Assembly: GCA_946406115.1 (NCBI GenBank)
Contig: OX291561.1
Coordinates: forward strand, 5,572,273-5,636,272
Direction of reading: 5' to 3'
From: Apoda limacodes
Taxonomy: Eukaryota; Arthropoda; Insecta; Lepidoptera; Limacodidae
DNA: 64,000 nt
In this document: in pieces, positions 46,535-57,651 of the stretch
Numbering within the stretch: the first letter of the stretch is position 1
Layout of the letters: the number at the start of each line of letters is the position of its first letter
Program-made: the position numbers and the translations under genes
The notes under the pieces: model-generated
What the model was told of the DNA's origin: nothing
Database searches by the model: none
The model's input: the letters and a program-made list of their open reading frames with translations, nothing else

Positions 46535-47315
46535 TTATAATGGCGGCGCTCGTTAGCTGCTATAGGGCCCTTAACGGTAACCTGAGAAATAATATGTAAT
46601 ATGATATGTCCCATAATCCTATATTGTTTTGTTAAAAACATGATAACTCAATTAGTATAATGCTTTTTGTATATTTACCTGAGTACAGGATTAACAACTG
46701 CTAGACTATTGCAGCTGATGAAGGGCACAGCTATGTCAGTTGATCTAATGATAAAATGGGTCATTGTTATGCGTAATGTTTTTTAAATTAGTTTAGTTTT
46801 AGGGTTATTTAGGAAATATAGAAGCAGTGTAAAATATTTTTTTAGTATTTGCTCGTATTTAAGTCCTTTTTAAGATTAAATTGAAAGTTAATTTAGTTTC
46901 TGTGATCAAATAAGGAATCTAGTTTTGCCATGTCAGTCCGTCTGTCCGTCCGATTGTTAGTACGAACTACATCGCATTTTCTTTATACAAAGAGATTTAT
47001 GAAAAATACCAAACGCTTTTATTATATTTTCTTTAATAATTGTAATATAGTATATCAAGTTAAGCTAAGTTATTCTTGTAGTAAAGTTTACGATTACCTA
47101 CACTGACCTAGATTGGTTCGTCATTAAGAAAAAAACACTTTTCATTTAATTTCATGAACTAAATTTAACATTTACAGAACCCTCAGTTCAAATTGGGTAT
47201 GAACCTTATTAATGTTTGTTTAATAACTTCATAAATCATTATTTCACATTCACAATCTGATTTGTAGGTTAGTATTCAGAATAGACACTTTTTGTGAAAT
47301 ATCGGAATGTAAGCA
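46535..47315. other. Presumed upstream region of the secreted-protein gene
   Basis: Lies 5' of the ATG at 47322. No convincing TATA box or initiator can be picked. It contains no other gene. Confidence 0.35.
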
Positions 47316-47321
47316 AAAAAT

Positions 47322-50300
47322 ATGACTTGTGTATTATACAAACCTTTTGCATTTTTCTTTTTATTGTCGTGTGTGAAAGATGGCGTCTCGACACAGGTAG
47401 TCAAATTAGCAAAACATATTTTGTATACTAATTGTATTAAAACAAGAAAGTGAAAATGTCAACTAATACTAAATAAATATTTTTGGACATTACACACAGC
47501 GCCGTCTGGTCTCAAACTAAGCAAATCTTGTTCTATTGATGGATACTGGACAACGGATATGAATACATATCTACATATATATCCTTTTTTTTTAATACAT
47601 ACATATTATACATGGAAAAAACCTAGCCTGAAGACAAACAAATAATAAATGTTTTTCTTGTGCGGGAATCGAATCACGCCCCTCGATTTAGCAGTCCGGT
47701 CATTTACACTAAGTCACGGAGCTGAATATAGAAACGAAGTATGAAGTAACTAACTCCCTTTTCGTTTCTGTTATCCATTCTCAAAGCAGTTACACTTACA
47801 ACATTGAATATTGCCTAAGATTCAATAAGTTTTATATATTTACGTGTTGATTATTACAATATTTATTTTGATGTAAAATTTGTGGTTTTATTTCAGAAAC
47901 CTCACCAATTACTTGACACAATCAGAGACTGTGATATTCCTTCAGACAAGATTAGTCCTGATGGTATTTGGCCTCACTTCATCCAAGTCATTCAAGTTAA
48001 ACCTTACGAGAAAATAATAAGAGGCAATGTAACAGTTCCTCAGAAAACTTTGCCTATAATCGTATGTTTTTTAAAATCTATATAATTAAGTTACTTTAGA
48101 TACAGTATTGGCTGCTTTTTTTTAATTACAGCAGTAGTTAAGCCAAGTCAGAGTTTTCATAGGCGGCTTGAAAACTCTGACAGTCTAGTGGCCACTACCT
48201 CGACAAATGTGGGCCAGTGTGATGGACTATGCCCTAATCCCATTTCTCCAGTAGAGCGTCCAACGGCTGAGGCCAGATAATTATCTTCTACTTTCCCCTC
48301 TCCTCTCCCCTCCTCAGATAATTATCTTCTTCTTCTTTTCCCTCTTTTTATTACAGTTCAATGTTCGTACCTACAAACTGCAGAATTCTACGAAAGTTCT
48401 CCTTTACAACATCGCGGGTTTGACCTGCAAGAATCCACTGATAGTGTTGGCGATGAGGCAAATCAAGTTTAAACACAGTAATGACTGCTCCGCTCTTTCA
48501 GTAAGCTTTAAATAAACAATTAACACAAATATTATTAAATTAAAATAAAAGCAAGTCATTCATTTTCATTTAGTCATTTAAAATAAAACAGTGTTTTATA
48601 TTTTTTCATATTTCATATTTATTTATTTGCATAAAACATGGTACAGTAAGATCTTATACATATTATTTGTTACAATTCATGTTTTACTGAAACTAACAGC
48701 ATGCAAACACACAATAAGTAAATAATAAAAACTTTACCCAAATCAATTTCAACAATAAAAAATTAATGTTTTACAGTTTAAATGTCATATTTATTAGAAT
48801 AGCACTCAATATAATTTTTATGTCATTACGATATATATTAAATCTATAATTTTAATCTATATTTATTTATAATTTTATTCCGTGATGTCAATCTTTTTTT
48901 AAATTTATATATTCATTTAAGGAATAAAAACAATTTTTAATTAGCCAATTCCTTAATTTTATTTTAAATATATTTATTGGTAGTTCTGTACGGTAAGCTA
49001 CCAGGTTATTTATTAAATATGGTTATTGACATAGAATAACTATTTTTAAGAAATGCTGTCGTAGACCCTTGATTTACCTTAAGCTTGTTTGGATACCTTA
49101 TATTTTTTTTTTAAATAAGTGTAAATTAAGCTTTACGGATACACAAATTTCAAAAATGCACAGGCTAGGCAGGCTCAATATTTTTAATTTAACAAATGGT
49201 GACTTACATGAGTACAAACGCCCCACACTACATATAGCTCTGATACATTTCTTTTGTAATATGATAATCCTATTTATTTCTGAGCAGTTTCCCCAAATGG
49301 TAAGGCCATAGCGCAACGCAGAGGCAACGTATCCATGGTATGCAATTTCGGCCGTTTCTTGATCTACTGTTAATTTTAATCTACGCAAAGCATAAGGAAA
49401 CCCGTTAAGTTTACTGGTGACCTTATTTACATGAGCTTTCCAATTTAAATTATTATCAATATTTATTCCTAGGAAATTTGCAAATGTCACTTCTTCAATA
49501 GTTTTATGTTCATGAGTTATATTTATTATTATTTGTTTATTATTTTTGTTAAAAAATTGTACATACTTTATTTTGTCCATATTTAAAGTTAAATTATTTT
49601 GTGTCATCCAATTAGATATCAGTAATTGTATTATTTATGTCGCTTTCAAACTTATTTATATCAGAGCTCTTAACTAATGTGGATATGACATCGACAAACA
49701 GGATACATTTGTGTGGTGTAGCTTTAGGGAGATCATTGATATATATCAAGAATAAAAGTGGTCCAAGTACGCTACCTTACTTAGTAACTCTTAATGTGAA
49801 CTATATTCTAAAATTGCTGTTGAATTTTTCAAAGCAGTAATCTCAACATGCTGTTTACGTCCTTCGAGATAAGATTTTATCCAGTCACATTCAGGACCTC
49901 GTATTCCATATATTTCACATTTTTGTAACAACTTATTTGACAAACGCAATCAAAAGCTTTCGACATATCGAAAAATATAGCAGTTACAGGTGTTTGGGTA
50001 TCCATATAATTAGCTATTTCTTTCACAATAGTAAGACATGCCAACGTTGTGGACTTGTGTTTTTGGAATCCGAATTGATTCTGTTTGATTACGTTAAATT
50101 TCGTAAAGAACGACATTATTATACGTTTATGCAAAACTTTTTCAAAGATCTTTGAGATAATTGAAACAAGATGTATTAGCCGATAATCGTTTTTATTCTT
50201 TTTGTCACCTTTTTTAAACAGAGGTTGGGCAATCGATATTTTTAAAACTGATAGAAATTTACCTTGTACCATGAATAAATTAATTAAATAATTTAAAATA

Positions 50301-52401
50301 CATGCTGATTCCGGTAAACATGATTTAATTATTTTTGTCTCTACCTCGTCATAACCTACAGCTCTCGTATTTTTTAGACTTTTTATAATTTTAACAATTT
50401 CATTTTCAGTACAAGGAAAAAGATATATACTGGAATTCAATCGTTCCAATGTTGTATTAACTTGTTGTTGCATTTTTGTGTGGTTTATTTGGTATGTCAT
50501 GTTAACAAAATTATCATTAAACGATTCTGCAATTTTATTAGGATGTGATGATGATGATGTGATATATTCGTTTTGCAGTTTTAACTTGTATACCACTAGC
50601 TGATTATAATATTCAGAATGTTTGTGGCACTCTGTATATAATTACGATTTTGGCGTTTTTGCGAAAATTGTATACTGTTTTTCAGCACCTTAGAATATTT
50701 TTTGTATTTATTTTAAGAACTTTCATTTTTATGTTTATAGTAAACAAAGCGTAATTTTCTTTTTGTGATTTTTTAATCCCTTTGTCAGCCATTTATGTTG
50801 ATTATTTGATTTATTTTGCTTTCGAATTTTTATTTCTGGAAAACATAATTTGTAGAACAACATAAGTGCTCATGAAACACATGTCCCAAAGTCATGTGTT
50901 TCATAAATGTCAGCTACGCAGGCAATTTTTAAAATTATTTATGTTATCTAAGCTAACGTCTCTCCGTATGTAATACCACTCTTTAATTGGGGTGTAATTT
51001 TTTTCAACAGGTAATTTTAATATTTGAGCTGTGTCATGATCTGACAGACCCAAGTGCTGCACTTCAGCTATGGCATTGACACTTGTACTTATAAATAGAT
51101 CTAAACAAGCTGTTTTTTTTGTTGCTTTTTCACGTGAATTTTAAAATTGTTACTGTACATTATATCCTTAAATTCCTGTAAGATTTTAATAAGTCAATAT
51201 TAAAATCTCCAGTAAAAATCACTTGTTTACCAGTATTTTTATTTTTTAGGACTTGGTGAATTAACTGTTCTAAATTTTTTTAATAAGCTTTTGCATCTGA
51301 ATTTGGTATTCTATAAATGCATATTAGAATACACTCATACTGAGGAACGTCAACGCCACAGCATCAAATGTCAATTCTTTTGCTAAATTTTTGATATATT
51401 GTAACTCTTTAAATTCAATATCTCTACGTCTTAAAATACATACACCTCCACGCTTTTGGTTAAACCTACAGAATGTTGTTAGTAATTTATATCCTTTTAA
51501 TTGTATATTTTTTATATTATCAGCTTTTACAAACGTTTCGGACATGTTGTTAATAGATTAGAGAATGTAGATATATAAATCAAAACTATGTAGGTTGTTC
51601 ATAAATAAAATCTTAAAAAATTTGCAGGGCAACTACATCTTTAATGACGTCAGTGAGAATCAATTCCGAAAAAGCGAATTTATCGTTTTGACGCCTGGCC
51701 AGTAAGTATAGTTATGTAATATCGTGTACTTTATTTATCGTTCTGGCGCCTGTCCAGCAAGTATGGTTACGTAACATAGCTTAGTGTACTTAAGTTTTCT
51801 TTCTGACGCCTGGCCAGTAAGTATGGCTACGTAACATCGTGTACTTTATTTATCGTTCTGGCGCCTGGCCAGAAAGTATGGCTACGTAACATCGTGTATT
51901 TGATTTGTCGTTTTTTCGCCTGGCCAGAAAGTATGATCATGTAACATCGTGTATTTGATTTATTGTATTAACGCCTGGCCAGTAAGTATGGTTAAGTAAC
52001 ATCGTGTACTTGAATTATCGTTTTGGGGCCTGACCATAATTATGGTTACCTATATCATCGTGGTACCATTTATCGTTTTGACTCCTTGCCATTAAGCATG
52101 GTAACGTAATATCGTGTACTTGATTTATCGTTTTGACTCCTTGCCAGTAAGGATGGTAACGTAATATCGTGTACTTGATTTATCGTTTTGACGCCTTACC
52201 AGTTAGTACGGTTACATAATATCATGTACTTGATTTATATTTAATTCTTGCAAAAAGTTAATTAGGTAAATGTTTTGTCTTAAAATTGTCATATGACGTT
52301 TGAAAAATATCTTTCTTTTCAGGTACATACATGAATTTGAACTTACAACAAAGAAAGGCGTACTTTTATGTTTTCAGAGCAAGATCAATGTTGAAAAATA
52401 A
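47322..52401 (+). CDS. Secreted small protein, DUF1091/CheB-like (five exons)
   Basis: A complete gene assembled from five exons: 47322-47396, 47897-48061, 48357-48500, 51628-51701 and 52323-52401 (TAA). The phases fit at every junction (0, 0, 0, 2), with GT-AG throughout, and give 178 residues. Residues 1-20 or so form a signal peptide (MTCVLYKPFAFFFLLSCV). The mature part has four cysteines (37, 104, 124, 169) and N-glycosylation sequons at 69 and 90. Length, the spaced cysteines, a 'CKNPL' segment and the late 'LTPGQY' turn before a final strand resemble DUF1091 proteins (insect CheB/ML-like secreted proteins, some used in chemosensation). This is a judgement by eye. Intron 1 holds a SINE, intron 2 a LINE/SINE scrap, intron 3 a 2.6-kb antisense LINE, and intron 4 a minisatellite made from the exon-4 splice donor. 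The intron-1 donor (CAG|GTAGTC) is weak, so exon 1 is the least certain. AATAAA overlaps the stop codon; a working poly(A) signal further on was not identified. Confidence 0.72.
47473..47725 (-). repeat. tRNA-headed SINE in intron 1
   Basis: The minus-strand head reads AGCTCCGTGACTTAGTGTAA (A box), then CGTGATTCGATTCCCGC (B box). An AT-rich body and the 3' block 'ttgcttagtttgagaccaga', 'cggcgctgtgtgtaatgtcc' follow. This is the best copy of the SINE family also seen at 8735, 34732 and 56805. It is antisense to the host gene. Confidence 0.85.
48140..48285. repeat. Dispersed repeat scrap in intron 2
   Basis: 'ggtgggccagtgtgatggac'-type wording (here 'gtgggccagtgtgatggact'), with 'gtagagcgtccaacggctga', is a block I recognise from lepidopteran retroelement 3' ends. 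'gtcagagttttcataggcgg' and 'cttgaaaactctgacagtct' form a local inverted repeat at its left side. Confidence 0.55.
48510..48895. other. Intron 3, left part
   Basis: AT-rich intronic sequence between exon 3 and the antisense LINE. Nothing coding is seen. Confidence 0.4.
48900..51560 (-). mobile_element. Decayed Jockey/CR1-type LINE in intron 3
   Basis: A 5'-truncated LINE, antisense to the host gene. On the minus strand the endonuclease starts at 51545 (MSETFVKADNIKNIQLKGYK). It continues past a frame change with PQYECILICIYRIPNSDAK and the catalytic-type motif FTGDFNIDLLK. The reverse transcriptase runs from 50596 to 49877: KKGDKKNKNDYRLIHLVSII, then QNQFGFQKHKSTTLA, then AIFFDMSKAFDCV. Past another break it reads GPLLFLIYINDLPKA and LFVDVIST, where the expected YADD box has become FVDV. 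The C-terminal part is 49607-49098, with FLGINIDNNLNWKAHV and YGLTIWGNCSEIN. With the catalytic box lost and several frameshifts it cannot be active. The exact clade is not settled. Confidence 0.88.
51679..52240. repeat. 55-bp minisatellite made of exon end plus 5' splice site
   Basis: About ten units. The unit joins the last 23 bases of exon 4 ('atcgttttgacgcctggcca') to its donor and early intron ('gtaagtatggttacgtaaca', then 'tcgtgtactt'). The first unit is the real exon end (51679-51701) and donor (51702). Further GTAAG donors survive near 51811 and 51981 and as GTAAGG near 52147. Others have decayed to GCAAGT, GAAAGT, TAATT, TTAAGC or GTTAGT. Confidence 0.93.
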
Positions 52402-52539
52402 AAAGAATTTTAACCAACTGTATTTTTTTCATTTACCTACATATTTTGTTTATATTTTTTTAGTACCTTCCATACAATACAATACAATACAAATATTCTT
52501 AATTGCACGCCTCGGAATGATATTTAAAATAAGAAAAAA

Positions 52540-52865
52540 AATCGGCCAAGTGTGAGTCGGACTTATTTTTAAAGTGACTACATAACTAAATATTCTGTGC
52601 ATATTTTAAGCGTCTACCTGTTGCCGTTCGAGCAAAATAATCACATTTATTGTATGGGAGCCCCTAAAAATATTTATTTTATTATGGTTTTTACTATTTG
52701 TTGTTATAGCGGCAACAGAATTACATCATCTGTGAAAATTTCAACTGTCTCACTATCACAGTTCATGAGATACAGCCTGGTGACAGACGGAGGGACGGAC
52801 GGACAGCAAAGTCTTAGTAATAGGGTTCCGCTTATTACCCTTTGGGTAAGAAACCCTGAAAAGTA
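52540..52865 (+). repeat. Rep-B copy with internal deletion
   Basis: 'atcggccaagtgtgagtcgg' to 'ccctttgggtaagaaaccct', lacking one of the two 'gtatgggagccc' blocks. It begins about 140 bp after the stop codon of the secreted-protein gene, so it may lie in the 3' UTR. Confidence 0.85.
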
Positions 52866-52869
52866 AATG

Positions 52870-53565
52870 TAAATTGAAGCATTTTATTTATCGCGCTTTC
52901 CCTTGTCAACCATTTCTAGCAGATATAATAAAATGGCGTGAAGAAACAGGAATCCAATGATCATAAAAGTAAATTACTCGTGCTTGTCTACTGCTGGTAC
53001 ATACTGTACATCTGTACGCGCATTTACATATATATAATAATAGCATATCAGCTACAATATAATTGCGTTACACTCGCCAAATCGCGTGTTTTGGCAACTA
53101 AGTTGCGGTAATAGTCGTAGAAACCCTTACCAGCTAAGTTATTTGTGTGTGTGTCAATATTGCATTGTTTCAGAAACACTATTTTTTTAACTTTACATGT
53201 ATTTGAAAACTTAATTCTCTTCTTCTATATCCCGCGCGCTGTGTACGACAACCTAGGTCACCTTGTAGCTACTTTGTCACGTGGTGGAATAGTGCTTCGC
53301 GGTATCGCCCGGAAAAAAACAATTTCAGTGGGAACTCTTGATCGAGATGAAATTAGTTTTAATTACTCTCTGTCACTAAATTCATCTCAGTGCCAAACAT
53401 CAAGTCAATTGAATGCACCGTTACAACGTGAGGTATAATGCCTAGCAAAAAAATTATCCCCTTGGGAAGTAGAGATCAAATTAAAACGATATTATATATC
53501 CATCTCCTCTTCTTCAAAGTTATGGTAGAAAGTCAAGCATTTCTTCCCGATGCTTGTAATGACAG
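52870..53565. other. Gene-free stretch
   Basis: 53280-53435 keeps Rep-A-like wording ('gtgggaactcttgatcgaga', 'tctcagtgccaaacatcaag'). No gene is seen; the open frames here are by-products. Confidence 0.4.
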
Positions 53566-53569
53566 TGCT

Positions 53570-53880
53570 GTTTTTAGGGTTCCGTACCTAAAAGGTTACA
53601 AACTGGGACCCTATATCAGGCTATATCTCATGAACCGTGATAGTTAGACAGTTGAAATTTTCACAGATGATGTATTTCTGTTGCCGTTATAACAAAAAAT
53701 ACTAAAAAGCAGTATAAAATAAATATTTAAGGGGACTCCCATTCAACAAACGTTATTTTTTGAAAACGGCACAAGGCTTGAAATATTTACAGAGTATTTA
53801 GTTATATATTCACTTTCAAAATACATAATTAAATTAAAATAAAACAAATATTTAAGGGGGGCTCCCATACAACAAACTTG
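53570..53880 (-). repeat. Rep-B copy, reverse orientation
   Basis: 'tagggttccgtacctaaaag' at the left; 'tatctcatgaaccgtgatag' and two blocks of 'ggggactcccattcaacaaa' type at the right. The right terminus is missing. Confidence 0.85.
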
Positions 53881-53884
53881 AATT

Positions 53885-54490
53885 TTCTGACTTACTTGTA
53901 AATATTGATATATTAAACTTAAAACCTATTTACAATAACAAATTATAGGCTCTCTTACTCAGAAAAAGTGTAACTTTTTATAATTTAAAGAATTTTTAGA
54001 ATTAGTTTCGTAATTGCAGAGATTAGCTACAAACAAACAAATATCCTCTTCATAATATTAGTATAGTGTTTCTTAAACAATATCCACAAATAGAAGGTTT
54101 AATACTTTATCCTCCCCACAGTCTCAATATTAAATGTCCAGCAGCGCAATACACTTTGTAATAAACTGTTATTGATACAATACGTCACAGACGGAACGGC
54201 ATGTTTTTTATTAAAGACGAATAGATTAATTATTATATTAGTTTATTAATAGGTACCAATTACATTTACATTATAAAATCGTGTTCATTTTCAAAAGTAA
54301 CAATAAAGTCGTTGCGTTTGTCGTTAATTTGAATTTGAACGTGAATACGTCGATAAAAATAATTGTGATTTTAGCTGGACGAATTTGGATTTCTTAGTAT
54401 CATTGCGGATATCATAAAAAAACTTGACAGATTTTTCGTTAGGATTTATTATTATAATGATATTTCGAGAATTTCTATAGACATGGTTTG
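53885..54490. other. Gene-free stretch
   Basis: AT-rich. I recognise nothing here. Confidence 0.4.
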
Positions 54491-54496
54491 AAAGTT

Positions 54497-54562
54497 ATAG
54501 ATGGGATACAGCATGGGGTACAACATGGGATACAGCATGGGATACAACATGGGATACAATAT
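54497..54562. repeat. 14-bp tandem repeat, about 5 copies
   Basis: 'gatgggatacagcat', 'ggggtacaacat', 'gggatacagcat', 'gggatacaacat' and 'gggatacaatat' follow in tandem, with an alternating A/G change. Confidence 0.85.
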
Positions 54563-54784
54563 TAGGCGCTTGTGCAAGGTCGATGATCGTTATCCGTATT
54601 TTTCCATTCCATGATACAAGGGGGGCTAACGGAATTCATTATTAGGCCTACGCAGTCTGTCTTACCGTCTTCCTGTCCGACCATTCAAAGGCCATTCAAA
54701 TCTGTAAGACCGAAAGTGGTAGAAGCCTGAATGTTTCACAGAATACGAGTGCTGTAAAAGTTTAAATTTAAGGGGGTCCCCATT

Positions 54785-54985
54785 CAAGAAACACGTTGTT
54801 TTTGCTCTATCGTAAAAACAGTAATACAAACAAACTTCAAAATTGCAGTTAAAAATAGTCCGAACTCTAAAGTATAACAAATAATAAAAATGGGCCAAGT
54901 TAAGATGGGCCGGAGCCATTGCCATTTCAAATTACCGGTACAACGCCATCTAGTAATTATATTAAGAAACACATTTGTTTCGGTA
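54785..54985. repeat. Dispersed block also found at 56080-56225
   Basis: 'cgtaaaaacagtaatacaaa', 'ctctaaagtataacaaataa' and 'aattaccggtacaacgccat' recur in the same order and orientation at 56080-56225. These two copies enclose the putative LTR. Confidence 0.75.
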
Positions 54986-55156
54986 GTCCTCATACAAGAA
55001 ATACTATAACACGGCCGTTTAAGGTTGTCCGTCTCCGGTAAACGACCGGAGGGTGTTAGGAACTATAAAAGTTTCCAGATATCCTTTCCTAAGTCTCTAA
55101 ACTTCTAAAAGGTTTCAAATATAGACACTGGATTTACTCCTTCGGGGAATGAAAAC

Positions 55157-56035
55157 TGTGTCATGCCACAATTTTCACTTCTATACGTTTATCTCCTTTG
55201 CGTACATGGAAAAACATCTTGCTCTTAATTATATTAAATTCTATTTAACTGATTATCATACTACTAGTAAATGCTTGGAAACGGCAACCTAGTTTCCTAA
55301 CTTCTCTAATATAAAACCGTCTAGTACGGTTTTATTTATACCGTTACACTTCGGTTTTATTTATACCGTTAAACTACTGCTCTTCGCCGTTGATTCTATA
55401 TTGGAGAAGGCTGCCCTTATTAGTCGCTCTCGGGGCCGTTGCGCGTCCTCTCTATTTGAGCTATACTCCAGATCCCTGGCCTGAACATCAGCAGAGTCTC
55501 GGCCTTAGCAACACTGCTCACCTTTACTTCGGGGCAAGCCTTAGCCACGTGCCGCATAGCATTGTGCCTGCTCACCAAGGCCCTGGAACAACAGTACTCA
55601 CCACACGTCCTAAGGTTACATAAGATCAGTCCCGTCTGCGTAAACTATTCTGGCGGTGGATACCTGGATCGTGGAAGATATCGTCGTTCGGGCTCTAGGC
55701 CGAAGAACATTATTGTACTTTCTATCGTAATTTATTTTTGCAAAACTTATGAGGTAAACTTAGAAACCTGTGTAGGTAGAATTGCGGTTTTCTTTCCTTC
55801 CGTATAGATAGGTAGTTTTTATATTGTAAAATAGATGGCTCTAATTCCTATACGATAAGTGTGACGAATCACCTTATGTGATGAGGCTACTACTAACCAC
55901 TAAAAGCTTGTTTAATAAATTTGAACGAGTATACATTACAACTTTCCTCGACCTTGAAAAGTATTTTCTTTACTTGCCTCTGAACCCACTCTAACTGAAT
56001 CTCTCTGAGCACCTAGCCGGTACATCGGTAACAAA
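55157..56035 (+). mobile_element. Putative solo LTR (tentative)
   Basis: A 0.9-kb GC-richer island starting TGTGTCATGCCACAA and ending GGTACATCGGTAACA, so TG...CA ends are possible. It has TTTAATAAAT near 55910 as a candidate poly(A) signal. No matching second LTR, internal region or clear target duplication is seen. The plus open frames at 55390-55623 and 55562-55807 have no known domain. 'ggttttatttataccgtta' is tandemly duplicated at 55326-55375. It could equally be an unknown gene remnant. Confidence 0.3.
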
Positions 56036-56079
56036 ATACTTTGTTTTGTTATAATATATTTTCGTTGTTTCCGTTCTAT

Positions 56080-56225
56080 AGTAAAAACAGTAATACATAA
56101 TTCAAACTTCCAGTGGAAATTGTGTGAACTCTAAAGTATAACAACAAATAATAAAAACCGGCCTATTTCAAATTATCGGTACAGCGCCATCTAGCTAATT
56201 ATTAAGAGACACAGTAACACATTTG
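56080..56225. repeat. Second copy of the 54785 block
   Basis: 'agtaaaaacagtaatacata', 'ctctaaagtataacaacaaa' and 'aattatcggtacagcgccat' pair with 54785-54985. They differ by small indels. Confidence 0.75.
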
Positions 56226-56245
56226 TTTGTTGGAAACGATATTCA

Positions 56246-56390
56246 AAGTTAAGCAACATCAGGCTCGGTTTTGGTCTTGGTACTTAGATGACTTTTTGTT
56301 TTTGTCTTTTGTTTGTGAATTACGTAAATTTACATGCGTGTTATCGGCCAAGTGCGAGTTAGACTCGCGCACCGAGGCTTAATAATTAGC
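56246..56390 (+). repeat. 5S-rRNA-like fragment joined to a Rep-B end
   Basis: 'agttaagcaacatcaggctc' and 'ttggtacttagatgac' track the 3' half of 5S rRNA ('gttaagcaacgtcgggc...', 'agtacttggatgggtgacc') with changes. T-rich sequence, 'tgaattacgtaaatttacat' and the Rep-B terminus 'cggccaagtgcgagttagac' follow. Confidence 0.65.
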
Positions 56391-56639
56391 TAAATGATGC
56401 TGTAACGTAATTATTTGTTGTTATACTTTATACCTCACACACACTATAGCTGCAAAATTGTGTGCGTAAGGATTGAGGAGCCACCTCTGGAATTTGGGAA
56501 ACCAGCTAACAAATATTTTGTAGTCCTAATAAAATAATTATAGGCCAGATCCCGGAATTTGTCTAGCACGTGTTACTGTTTTCACGATAAAGCAACTATG
56601 TTATTAAGAGTTTATGAACAGTCATACATTTTTTTGATT

Positions 56640-56790
56640 TTAAGCAACGTTGGGCTAGGTCAGTAATTGGGATGACCGATTAGGTACACTATTTATTTTT
56701 GTTTGTGTTCGAAAATTTCGTAAATCGTGAAACGGAACGGAACGGTAGGCAACGGTAACGGTGCGCTAGTCCAAATCGTACTTGGCCGGT
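56640..56790 (+). repeat. 5S-rRNA-like fragment joined to a Rep-B end
   Basis: 'taagcaacgttgggctaggt' then 'cagtaattgggatgacc' again resembles the 3' half of 5S rRNA. T-rich sequence, 'gaaaatttcgtaaatcgtga' and an inverted Rep-B terminus 'aaatcgtacttggccggttt' follow. Confidence 0.65.
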
Positions 56791-56804
56791 TTTTATTTTT
56801 GTTT

Positions 56805-56890
56805 TAAATGTATATAAATAAATATTTTTGGACAGTGTACACAGCGCCGTCTGACCCCAAAGTAAAAAAAGTGTATCTTAGGCTAAATGG
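56805..56890 (-). repeat. SINE 3' end
   Basis: 'aaatatttttggacagtgta' and 'cacagcgccgtctgacccca' equal the tail of the SINE at 47473-47725. The head is absent. Confidence 0.75.
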
Positions 56891-57159
56891 ATAAACAAAT
56901 AATAATAACTTGCAAAATATATACACCTGAGAAAATTAAACATTGATGCATTTTTAACTTATATTTCACGAATCCCCATACAATTGGGTACGCGACAAAA
57001 ATGTCAGCACTCATTATAAATTGTATGGAAAATTCTCATTTTGGTTGCAAAACTTTAAGACGGTTTATAGTTATTACAGATGTAAAATTTCATTATAATT
57101 CATAGAATGATGGCGAATGGATGGCTGGACATGACCTTAATAATGGTTTTATTACATAC

Positions 57160-57430
57160 TAGATTTTGTCCGCGGCTCCGCCCGCCTTTAATTCGGTTAT
57201 CGGCGAGGGATTTCTTCAGCAACTCCTTGTAGCTATAGTTCGTTTAAGCTCGGTTATAGTTATGCCCGCGGGAACTTTTAAATTTTGCGAGATAAACAGT
57301 AGCATATGACCTGACTATGTCCCTTAATATTATTGTGAAAGTTTGGATGATGGATGTTTGTAACTCAATCACGCTTCAACCACTAGACGGATCGGTATGA
57401 AATTTGGCACACATATAGGTTAGCTAATTT
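57160..57430 (-). repeat. Rep-A copy
   Basis: 'actagattttgtccgcggct' at the start, then 'ggttatcggcgagggatttc', 'gttatgcccgcgggaacttt' and 'aatcacgcttcaaccactag'. It keeps the CTAGT end in reverse. Confidence 0.85.
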
Positions 57431-57434
57431 TTTC

Positions 57435-57650
57435 AGGTCTTTCCTACATTGCCTTTTAATATTTTTTTTATTTCTCATTTCATTTAAACAAACCTAACCA
57501 AAGAGGTGTAAGATAGTGCAATACTTATATATAATACACTGCTAATATCCCTCTGTCCCTTTTCAACATAGTTAACCAGACAGGCAAATTACGTAACGCA
57601 ATTCACAAAGTAAAAGTTCAAGTGTAAGAGATTTTAAGTCAGTTAATTTG
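57435..57650. other. Gene-free spacer
   Basis: AT-rich. Nothing recognised. Confidence 0.4.
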
Positions 57651-57651
57651 T

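Noticed and set aside
46546..46590. ATGGCGGCGCTCG start as first exon of the secreted-protein gene
   Set aside because: Its possible donor leaves the wrong phase for the exon at 47897, and it encodes no signal peptide. The ATG at 47322 fits phase and function.
55390..55807. Protein gene in the GC-rich island
   Set aside because: The open frames are short, overlap in different frames and show no domain. An LTR or unknown repeat is as likely.
56246..56295. A 5S rRNA gene
   Set aside because: Only a diverged 3' half is present, and it is joined to repeat sequence in three places.
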